DNA of 13,399 bases from an uncultured Fenollaria sp. (GTDB taxonomy: Bacteria; Bacillota; Clostridia; Tissierellales; Peptoniphilaceae): NCBI RefSeq assembly GCF_934202865.1, contig NZ_CAKPYL010000041.1:1-13399 (forward strand). The letters are read 5' to 3'. A program made the translations under genes and the position numbers. Within the stretch, counting starts at the first letter, position 1; each line of letters begins with the position of its first letter. The notes under the pieces are model-generated. The model was not told the origin of the DNA, ran no database searches, and saw nothing but the letters and a program-made list of their open reading frames with translations. This document shows positions 6,233 to 12,045 of the stretch, piece by piece.

Positions 6233-7287
6233 TATTTTCCACCCTCCTTACGTGTTAAGGCAAATAGTATAAGTCCGTTTGATATGATAAGTCTTAAAAC
6301 GTCTGAAATATCAACCTTTATAGCTGTATTAATAACTGTTGGTGTCATTGTTAATATACCTTGGAAAAGTAATGTACCTATCAAAACGTTCTTTATATTA
6401 GCTTTCTTAATGGATGCGCCACCAAGTAGTATGGCTGCAACGCTTGGGAAAGCGAAGAATTGTGGTGCGTTATACATTTGAACGAAGCCGTAACTTTGTT
6501 CGTAGATAACCATACCAGCTGCGCCTAGTGCGCATGATAGTATTACTGCTAGCATCCTAGTTTTGTTTATGTTAGCACCTGCGGCTCTTGCATAATTTTC
6601 GTTTGAGCCAACAGCTGTCATTGTTGTACCTTTTTTAGATTTAAAGAAAAGATAAACTAAATATGCAAATATAGCAAAAACTATAAACATACCTGTTGGT
6701 ATAAGTAGTTTATCACCTAATTCACTTGCTGTTTCTAGTTCTATACCAAGTATACGAGAGAAAGCTTTCTCCCAATATGCCTTTAATGATATAGTTGTTC
6801 TTAAACCTTCACCACTGAAACCCATAACTGATTCTGGATTTTTAAATGGAAGTACTACCCAAAATATATTCATTAGTGCGATGAATGAAAAACCAACGTA
6901 TGTTGCGATAATCATTTCGTCGCCCTTAACCCTGTTTAATATAAGGCCATATAACCAGCCAAATAAAGCTCCAAAAGCCATACCAACTGCAAGTGCGAAT
7001 GTTACGCCGCCTATGCCTGTTAGCCTTAATTCAAGCGATAGAACTGCTCCTAGCATACCGCCTATAAGTCCAACTGGCAAACCAAAGTTAAGTCCGCAAC
7101 CCGCTTGTATCATAGGTATCATCGACAATACTAGTATGGCGTTCATACCAAAACGTGTTAAAACGTCTATGAATGATCTTTTTAAGTCAACGCCTATAAA
7201 GCCTCCAACTATGAAAAGTCCTACTATGAAAAAGAAAATGATTACTCTAGGAAGTCCGATTCTTTTAACTAAATTTTCTTCTCTCAT
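6232..7287 (-). CDS. ABC transporter permease, branched-chain/simple-sugar (BPD_transp_2) type, first of pair
   Basis: This 351-residue membrane protein has about nine or ten hydrophobic segments. GCGLNFGLPVGLIGG near 63-77 and AAILLGGASIKKANIKNVLIGTLLF near the C-terminus are typical of RbsC/BMP-type importer permeases; the Glu in KGDEMI lies in the predicted cytoplasmic loop that couples to the ATPase. It follows the ATPase gene after 3 bases, with its ribosome site (GGAGGAGGTG) inside the end of that gene, and shares one base with the next permease. It should pair with that permease to form the channel for whatever the DUF3798 lipoprotein delivers. Assignment as an importer permease is firm; the substrate is not. 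Confidence 0.91.
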   Translation of the reverse strand: MREENLVKRIGLPRVIIFFFIVGLFIVGGFIGVDLKRSFIDVLTRFGMNAILVLSMIPMIQAGCGLNFGLPVGLIGGMLGAVLSLELRLTGIGGVTFALAVGMAFGALFGWLYGLILNRVKGDEMIIATYVGFSFIALMNIFWVVLPFKNPESVMGFSGEGLRTTISLKAYWEKAFSRILGIELETASELGDKLLIPTGMFIVFAIFAYLVYLFFKSKKGTTMTAVGSNENYARAAGANINKTRMLAVILSCALGAAGMVIYEQSYGFVQMYNAPQFFAFPSVAAILLGGASIKKANIKNVLIGTLLFQGILTMTPTVINTAIKVDISDVLRLIISNGLILFALTRKEGGK

Positions 7288-7290
7288 ATT

Positions 7291-8871
7291 CTACACCTCC
7301 TCCGGTTTTGTTCCGGCCATCATTAATCCAAAGTACTCTACCGGATCTGTAGGTAATAGCTCGCCAAATACTTTGCCTTCGAAGATGACAAGTATCCTGT
7401 CAGCTATGCTTCTTAACTCTTCAAGCTCACTTGATATGATGACTATGGATGTACCGTGCTCTCTGTTATACTTTTTAAGCGCTTCAAGCACAAGTGACTT
7501 CGCTCCAATGTCTATACCACGAGTTGGTTCTGATACAAATAAGAATTTTGGTTCAAGAGCAAAAGCCTTTGCCAAACATACTTTTTGTTGATTACCGCCT
7601 GATAAGTTCCTTGCCTTTTCACTAGGGCCTTGAGTCCTTATTTCAAGCTCGTCAATGTATTTAAGAGCGGCATCTTTCATCGCCTTATCGTCTCTAAACT
7701 TGAATGGACCCACCTTTTTTATGAATCTATCGTTAACCATCATAGCGTCGAAAGCTATGTTCCAGTCAATGCCTTCATCAAGAAGTAGGCCGACGCCACG
7801 TCTGTCTTCAGAAACAAAGGCTAAGTTCTTTTTCAAAACTTCCTTTGTATGAGTTATGTCAAGTGGCTCTCCTTCATAAGTAACAGTTCCGCCCGATGGG
7901 TATAGACCCATAATACCGTTTGGAATACCTAATTTGCCTTGTCCAGCTAAGCCGCATACGCCAAGTATCTCGCCTTTTTTAACCTCGAAGGAAACATCTC
8001 TAACCGACTCACCTGGCATATCTACATAAAGGTTTTCGACCTTCATTACAGTTTCGTCGCTTATTTCTCTTAATTCTTTAACCTTTTCCTTCTTTGACAT
8101 ATCACGGCCAACCATCCAACTTGCTATCTCCATGATATTAAGATCTTTATTTTCAGTATCTTTAATAATTTCTCCGTCACGTAGAACAATAACTTGATCA
8201 CAAACGTCGATTATTTCACGAAGTCTGTGTGAGATGAAGATGATGGCTATACCTTTTTTTGCAAGTCTCTTCATCGCATCAATAAGTATATCGGCTTCCG
8301 ACTCAGTTAGTACCGCAGTCGGCTCATCCATGATAATGATTTTTACCTTATCTTTAGAAAGCTCTCTAGCTATCTCCAAAAATTGCTTGTGACCAACTGG
8401 CATATCCTTTGCTAAAGTCTTTGTGTTTATGTCAACACCAAGCTTTTCAATAGCTTCTTTTGCTTTCTCTTCCATCGTAGATCTTTCCAAAGTATCCAAT
8501 TGTTTGCCAAATACAGCAGAGATCGGATTCTTCTTAGTGATTTCACGATTTAATAATATGTTTTCTGTTGCAGTAAACTCTGGTATCAATGAAAACTCTT
8601 GATGCACCATGCCGATGCCGGCCTCAAGTGCGTCGATAGGGTTTTTAAAGTTTACCTTTTCGCCATCGATAAGAACATCTCCTTCATAGCCACCAGTCTC
8701 TTTAATGAAACTCATGCCAAAGAGTATGTTCATCATGGTCGATTTACCAGCACCATTTTCTCCTACAAGTCCTAAGATCTCTCCTTCTTTAAGTTTGAAT
8801 GAAACATCTTTTAAAACGTGGTTACCGGAGAAGCTTTTTCCTACATTTCTAAACTCTAATATCTCGCCCAT
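7291..8871 (-). CDS. Double-domain ABC importer ATPase (RbsA/BMP-transporter type)
   Basis: The 526-residue protein has two nucleotide-binding domains. Domain 1 (about 1-250) has Walker A GENGAGKST at 37-45, QEFSLIP with the Q-loop, an altered signature PVGHKQFLEIARELS, Walker B IIIMDEPTAVL and ISHRL. Domain 2 (about 270-520) lacks a working Walker A (GLAGQGKLGI, no GKS/T) but has a good signature LSGGNQQKV; its Walker B is FLFVSEPTRGID, with Ser where Asp is usual. This one-good, one-degenerate arrangement is common in sugar and nucleoside importers of this class. Length is typical. GAGG 7 nt ahead supports the ATG at 8871. It sits 70 bases after the lipoprotein gene, past an RNA hairpin, and 3 bases before the first permease. 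Confidence 0.93.
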   Translation of the reverse strand: MGEILEFRNVGKSFSGNHVLKDVSFKLKEGEILGLVGENGAGKSTMMNILFGMSFIKETGGYEGDVLIDGEKVNFKNPIDALEAGIGMVHQEFSLIPEFTATENILLNREITKKNPISAVFGKQLDTLERSTMEEKAKEAIEKLGVDINTKTLAKDMPVGHKQFLEIARELSKDKVKIIIMDEPTAVLTESEADILIDAMKRLAKKGIAIIFISHRLREIIDVCDQVIVLRDGEIIKDTENKDLNIMEIASWMVGRDMSKKEKVKELREISDETVMKVENLYVDMPGESVRDVSFEVKKGEILGVCGLAGQGKLGIPNGIMGLYPSGGTVTYEGEPLDITHTKEVLKKNLAFVSEDRRGVGLLLDEGIDWNIAFDAMMVNDRFIKKVGPFKFRDDKAMKDAALKYIDELEIRTQGPSEKARNLSGGNQQKVCLAKAFALEPKFLFVSEPTRGIDIGAKSLVLEALKKYNREHGTSIVIISSELEELRSIADRILVIFEGKVFGELLPTDPVEYFGLMMAGTKPEEV

Positions 8872-8898
8872 AAAAAAACCTCGCCTTCAATAATTTAA

Positions 8899-8924
8899 AC
8901 GGAGCAGCAATGAGGCCGCTCCGT
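8899..8924 (-). other. Intra-operon RNA hairpin between binding protein and ATPase genes
   Basis: On the minus strand ACGGAGCGGC pairs with GCTGCTCCGT (10 pairs, one G-U) around CTCATT. Only a short TTTAAATTATT follows, so it is at best a leaky terminator. Its place, directly after the binding-protein gene, fits a 3' stabiliser that raises lipoprotein output over the membrane genes. Confidence 0.7.
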
Positions 8925-8941
8925 CCATTAATCAAATATGT

Positions 8942-10231
8942 CTATTTCTTAGATTGAAAATCTTCTAGCATCTTGTAAATATCAGGAACTTCTTCATCAG
9001 TCATATTTAAGAAACCTTTACCAAATACGTAAGTATCTTGAAGTACTAGTATATGGTTCTTTCTTTCTTCCATATTTGTTCTGTCAACATAAGTTGAAAC
9101 GTTCCATGCAGCACCTGGAGTCATGTCGCCTAATACAGTCTTAACGTCATCTGTGTTCATCATATCATTACCAGATTCAACCATTCTCTTACCAAGTTCG
9201 ATCAAGGCTTGAGTAGTTGAGAAACCGTATGAATATTTCCAAGTACCCATTCTACCAGGGTTCTTTTCAGATAATACTTCTTCTTCTTTTTCAACTATCT
9301 TGTTGAAATCACCAGCAGCTTCTTTAAGGTCAATACCTAGAGCTCCTGGATAACCAAGTATTGGTGATGGTAAGTCTTGTTCTACGAAAAGTGCTCCTAA
9401 TTCAGCAACTTTTAGTAGCATTGGTTCAGTATGAGCATCGTTTGTTGCAAAGAATGCAGTGTCTTTACCATATTTTTGTACCCAAGCTGGCATTTGTTCC
9501 AAAATAAAGTTTTGTGCTCCTGGGATACCGATATCACTTGTTGGGTCCGGTGCAGTTTCCATAGCAAATTCCATACCGATCTTATCACAAGTTGCTTCCA
9601 TAATATCCTTTCTTAAAGACAATAGTTCGATGGACATATGTCTTGGGAAAGAAACGTGAACAAATTTCTTAGCACCCATCTTTTGAGCAGCTAGTGGAAT
9701 TAAGTATCCACGAGTAACGTTATCTGGGTCGATAACTAAGTCAGCTGCGGCTTCGATAAGGTTAGGGTCTTCTTGAGAGTTACCAGCAAAGCATAGAATG
9801 TCAGGACGTCTTTCCTTAACTTGCTTAAATGCTGCTGCAGTACCAGGAACACCTTGGTTAACAACGATAACTTTTAGTTTAGGGTCGTCAGCAAGAGATA
9901 CTATTTGTTGGATAGTTGTTTCTTGTTCTGCAGAGAAGTTATCTGGATAGTTCTTGTGAACAATAAGTCCGCCATCCTTAGCGTCTCCGTATTTAGCTAT
10001 CATACCTTCACAACCACGTTGTTCGTCTTCAGATTGTGATACAGTACCAGTTACAACACCGATGTGGAAGTCAGTAGCTTCAGTAGCTTCGCCATCTTTA
10101 GCTTCGCCATCTTTAGCTGTTTCGCCTTCAGTCTTGTTAGCGTCAGTAGCAGGTGCATCAGTTTTGTTACATGCTACTAGAGAAAACATCATAATTAGCG
10201 CGATTAACATCGCAAGTACTCTTTTCATCAT
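8942..10231 (-). CDS. DUF3798 family substrate-binding lipoprotein of an ABC importer
   Basis: The 429-residue precursor has a lipoprotein signal with lipobox LVAC (Cys at 21), an acidic low-complexity linker (22-54, containing AKDGEAKDGEA), then a periplasmic-binding-like domain starting FHIGVVTGTVSQSEDE at 55-70. Segments such as YPDNFSAEQETTIQQIVSLADDP, KFVHVSFPRHMSIELL, ETAPDPTSDIG, FFATNDAHTEP and GYPGALGIDL match my memory of DUF3798 rather than of classical BMP/PnrA proteins, though the fold is probably related. It should be anchored outside the membrane and feed the ATPase and two permeases encoded next. The ligand is unknown. Two ATGs are adjacent (10231 and 10228): AGGAGG is 4 nt from the first and 7 nt from the second, so the second may be the real start. 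Confidence 0.87.
   Translation of the reverse strand: MMKRVLAMLIALIMMFSLVACNKTDAPATDANKTEGETAKDGEAKDGEATEATDFHIGVVTGTVSQSEDEQRGCEGMIAKYGDAKDGGLIVHKNYPDNFSAEQETTIQQIVSLADDPKLKVIVVNQGVPGTAAAFKQVKERRPDILCFAGNSQEDPNLIEAAADLVIDPDNVTRGYLIPLAAQKMGAKKFVHVSFPRHMSIELLSLRKDIMEATCDKIGMEFAMETAPDPTSDIGIPGAQNFILEQMPAWVQKYGKDTAFFATNDAHTEPMLLKVAELGALFVEQDLPSPILGYPGALGIDLKEAAGDFNKIVEKEEEVLSEKNPGRMGTWKYSYGFSTTQALIELGKRMVESGNDMMNTDDVKTVLGDMTPGAAWNVSTYVDRTNMEERKNHILVLQDTYVFGKGFLNMTDEEVPDIYKMLEDFQSKK
10085..10118. repeat. In-frame 15-bp tandem repeat in the lipoprotein linker
   Basis: AGCTTCGCCATCTTT is present at 10085-10099 and again at 10100-10114, with four more matching bases. It codes for the repeated KDGEA unit. 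A second short tandem, CAGTAGCTT twice at 10072-10089, lies beside it. Copy changes would alter linker length by whole residues without a frameshift. Confidence 0.75.
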
Positions 10232-10399
10232 AAAACCTCCTCGTACTTTAATGTCCTCTTAGCTTAAGATAATTTCAAAGGATCTTAAGTTATAATTCAA
10301 AGAGCCTAATCTCGTGAGATAACCTTCTAGCTTAAGTAGCTTAGCAGTGTTCTTAAAGTTCACGATAGCTATGTTTCACTTTATCAAGTGGAAGCTCTT
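10232..10399 (-). promoter_or_regulatory. Long leader of the DUF3798 importer operon with inverted repeats
   Basis: About 168 nt lie between the predicted start site and the first ATG. The clearest element is CTTAAGAT-N11-ATCTTAAG (10289-10263), an exact 8-bp stem. Others are CACTT-GATA-AAGTG near the 5' end and a short ATCT-CACG-AGAT hairpin. The motif CTTAAG occurs several times. No terminator and no riboswitch signature known to me (TPP, FMN, SAM, purine, B12, T-box, lysine, glycine) is visible, and none of the hairpins clearly covers the AGGAGG site at about 10236-10241. Confidence 0.5.
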
Positions 10400-10405
10400 T
10401 TATAT

Positions 10406-10434
10406 ATTATAACACTTAGCACTTTAAAAGGCAA
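10406..10434 (-). promoter_or_regulatory. Promoter of the DUF3798 importer operon
   Basis: On the minus strand TTGCCT (10434-10429), 17 bp and a consensus TATAAT (10411-10406), with an extended TG one base before the -10. Transcription should start near 10399. A perfect 14-bp palindrome, AAATTTGCAAATTT (10458-10471), lies upstream of the -35 and could be an activator or repressor site. Confidence 0.8.
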
Positions 10435-10573
10435 GTACTTTTGAAATATTTATATAAAAATTTGCAAATTTATTAAAAATATACTTCATATGAATGGTAT
10501 TAAGCATATATATGCAATAGATAAGCCTTTTCTTGCAATACGTTTAGCCATATATGAGGCGAAAGTGCTAAGT
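10414..10573. repeat. 12-bp inverted repeat pair bracketing the upstream region of the DUF3798 promoter
   Basis: ACTTAGCACTTT (10414-10425), inside the promoter spacer, recurs inverted as AAAGTGCTAAGT at 10562-10573. The 136 bases between hold no gene but several small palindromes: AAATTTGCAAATTT at 10458-10471, TTCATATGAA at 10485-10494 and GCATATATATGC at 10504-10515. It may be a looped regulatory region or chance; nothing else is seen in this stretch. Confidence 0.45.
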
Positions 10574-10590
10574 AAGTAAAATGTTTTTGC

Positions 10591-10627
10591 AGAAGAAAAA
10601 GTCTTATGGACTTGCCACAAGACTTTT
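10591..10627 (-). terminator. Terminator of the AhpD-like gene
   Basis: On the minus strand AAAAGTCTTGTGG pairs with CCATAAGACTTTT (13 pairs, one G-U) around CAAGT, then TCTTCT. An outer 8-bp pair, AAAATGTT (10578-10585) with AACATTTT (10631-10638), encloses it. It lies about 175 bases beyond the gene's stop, after structured element 1. Confidence 0.75.
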
Positions 10628-10662
10628 GACAACATTTTATTAGAACTAATTTAATTTATCCA

Positions 10663-10801
10663 CTGTATAGTAATTTCGCGAATAAAATGAGATGATTGGG
10701 CGATGTGGACCGACGAGGCAAGCGGAATGTACTAACGTACCTGAGCATTGCCGAGGAAGGAACGAGCCCAAGGGCTCATTTTAACGCGAAAGTACGGAAA
10801 T
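10663..10801. repeat. Structured intergenic element, copy 1
   Basis: This element shares with copy 2 (11313-11556) the left edge CTGTATAGTAATT, a 22-base block at 10685-10706 (one mismatch), GACCGAC (10708-10714), and GAGGAAGGAACGAGC (10753-10767). It folds: TTTCGCG with CGCGAAA (10674-10680/10785-10791), AAAATGAG with CTCATTTT, GGCAA with TTGCC, and a tip GTAC-TAAC-GTAC. An alternative hairpin GAGCCC-AA-GGGCTC is at 10764-10777. It directly follows the minus-strand AhpD-like gene and precedes its terminator, so it would be transcribed as a 3' untranslated region. It has no coding capacity. Confidence 0.75.
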
Positions 10802-11134
10802 TTAGTCTAATTCATCGTACATTGCTAATGCCTTAGCTCCATACGCAGTTCCTGGACCGCCATTCATTAGGATACATGTCTTGATAACATCGATAAGTTG
10901 TTCTCTAGTGCCGCCTGCTTTTTTGAAGCTCGTGATGTGAGCTAGCATACATGGGATGCACTTGATAGTAATCGAGATGCCTAGGGCAACCATTTCTTTT
11001 TCGATAAGTGTTGCAGCGCTTTCCTTTGTGTAAACTGCATGTAAATCACCAAAGGCCTTCATGATTTCTGGTGATGAATTGATAAGCTCCTTGCTTAATT
11101 CTCCGTTTAATTCTCTTTCTTTTTTGTAATCCAT
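10802..11134 (-). CDS. AhpD-like carboxymuconolactone decarboxylase-family protein
   Basis: The 110-residue protein is a single all-helical CMD/AhpD-type domain. The active-site motif CIPCMLAH (C59, C62, H66) and the preceding Glu (E46, in the helix before it) match the CxxCxxxH arrangement used by AhpD-like thiol oxidoreductases, and the segment GGTREQLIDVI follows as usual. The short family members are often peroxidase helpers or hydroperoxide reductases; the substrate here is unknown. GGAGGT lies 6 nt before the ATG at 11134. No convincing -35/-10 pair was found upstream, only TATAAT-like sequences. It appears monocistronic, lying between two structured elements, and ends within bases shared by those elements. 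Confidence 0.88.
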   Translation of the reverse strand: MDYKKERELNGELSKELINSSPEIMKAFGDLHAVYTKESAATLIEKEMVALGISITIKCIPCMLAHITSFKKAGGTREQLIDVIKTCILMNGGPGTAYGAKALAMYDELD

Positions 11135-11239
11135 AATATTACCTCCCTTTATATTTTTGAAATATCCTTCGATTATATATTACCCATTAAGCTCCTCCAT
11201 TGCCATTGAATATATTTATAGTTTCGCCGTGTATTATAA
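11135..11239. other. Upstream region of the AhpD-like gene
   Basis: This AT-rich stretch holds the GGAGGT ribosome site and two TATAAT matches on the minus strand, near 11176-11181 and 11232-11237, neither with a good -35 at 16-18 bp. Expression may come from one of these with an activator, or from read-through past the weak terminator upstream. Nothing else is seen. Confidence 0.4.
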
Positions 11240-11277
11240 GCAAAATAAATAGACATGCCTTAATAGTAGCATGTCTA
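11240..11277 (-). terminator. Probable weak terminator of the MetE-like/OsmC operon
   Basis: On the minus strand TAGACATGC pairs exactly with GCATGTCTA (9 bp) around a 10-base loop (11277-11250), followed by TTTATTTTG. The U-run is interrupted, so read-through into the AhpD-like gene is possible. It lies about 280 bases after the OsmC stop, beyond structured element 2. Confidence 0.55.
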
Positions 11278-11312
11278 AATAAATTCATATAAGATCTTAA
11301 TTACTTTCTTCT

Positions 11313-11556
11313 CTGTATAGTAATTGAAGAACTTAGGACTACACGTCCTAAAACCTTTGCGCTACGCAGAGCAAATGAGATGATTGAGCGATGTTCTAAC
11401 GCTAAATAATTTCGGCGTACTAATTTTTCGGAAAAATTTATGGATAAGGCGAAGCATAACGAGCGACCGACCGACATCGTACATACAAGTACGTTGAGGA
11501 AGGGAACGAGCGCGCAAGCCTTAGGCTAAATTTTAACAAAAATTAACGCGGAAATT
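11313..11556. repeat. Structured intergenic element, copy 2 (longer)
   Basis: It begins with CTGTATAGTAATT (11313-11325) and carries the same blocks as copy 1: 22 bases at 11373-11394, GACCGAC at 11469-11475 and GAGGAAGGGAACGAGC at 11496-11511. It is about 100 bases longer. Hairpins are TTAGGAC-TACAC-GTCCTAA (11333-11351), AATTTTT-CGG-AAAAATT, CGTAC-ATACAA-GTACG and AGCC-TTA-GGCT. The last two occupy the positions of the GTAC tip and the GAGCCC/GGGCTC hairpin of copy 1 but with different bases, as expected if pairing is selected. It directly follows the stop of the OsmC-like gene on the minus strand. No open frame of note. Confidence 0.72.
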
Positions 11557-12045
11557 TTATAATTCATATATAAATTCTATCTCAATCTTAAATCCTTTAC
11601 TTACACCCACATAAACCATATCCATCTCCAAAGCTTCTCTCATAAACTTATCTGCTTCTTCTCTACTGATATCGTCTATATAATAATACACTTTGATCTT
11701 AATCTCTTCAATGCGCGGTGCATCATCAACGCCAACTACTTTTAGCGTACGAAGTGGGTTTGTGGTCTTTACTTCTGCCTTCGCTTCTATCTCATCTAGT
11801 GAAAGCTTCTTGATTTTGGCTTCTCTAATGATTGTGAGCATCATCGACTCCAAAATGCCTGCCAAAAATATCTCCACCGACGATAATTCTTTTTTCTCGT
11901 TATCGTATGGCAGCTCTTGGTCTGTCGATATAAAGGCCATGTCGCCGTAGCTGTTAACGGTTTTGATGTCGTTCGATGTCGCTCTCATCGTAAAATCAAA
12001 GCGGCCCATCTCTTCCGTGCTGTTAAAATTACCGTAGCTACTCAT
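11557..12045 (-). CDS. OsmC-fold protein lacking all cysteines
   Basis: The 162-residue protein has the OsmC/Ohr layout: an N-terminal strand region with TMRAT, the helix LSSVEIFLAGILESMMLTIIREAKIKKLSL (about 54-83), the strand PRIEEIKIKVYYYI, the helix SREEADKFMREALEM and a final VGVSKGFKIEIEF strand. In active OsmC and Ohr a Cys lies in the first helix and a second near the C-terminal helix; both positions are non-Cys here and the protein has no Cys anywhere, so thiol peroxidase activity is not expected. A binding or accessory role for the overlapping methyltransferase is an inference. Its ATG lies inside the 3' end of that gene (8 bases overlap) with AAGGA just ahead, indicating coupling. 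A structured element starts directly at its stop. Confidence 0.75.
   Translation of the reverse strand: MSSYGNFNSTEEMGRFDFTMRATSNDIKTVNSYGDMAFISTDQELPYDNEKKELSSVEIFLAGILESMMLTIIREAKIKKLSLDEIEAKAEVKTTNPLRTLKVVGVDDAPRIEEIKIKVYYYIDDISREEADKFMREALEMDMVYVGVSKGFKIEIEFIYEL

Noticed and set aside
6881..7591. Open frame of 236 codons on the plus strand
   Set aside because: It is antisense to the ATPase and the first permease, both with clear family motifs. Its product is rich in Ser, Pro, Thr and Ile with no recognisable domain, as expected of a shadow frame.
7291..8871. Degenerate second ATPase domain as a sign of a pseudogene
   Set aside because: One canonical and one degenerate site is normal for this transporter class, and the frame is intact at full length.
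9431..9659. Two overlapping short plus-strand open frames within the lipoprotein gene
   Set aside because: Both are antisense to a strongly coding region, overlap each other and have no ribosome site worth noting.
10663..11556. CRISPR array or insertion sequence at the repeated intergenic elements
   Set aside because: There are only two copies of unequal length with no regular spacers and no transposase frame or clear target duplications.
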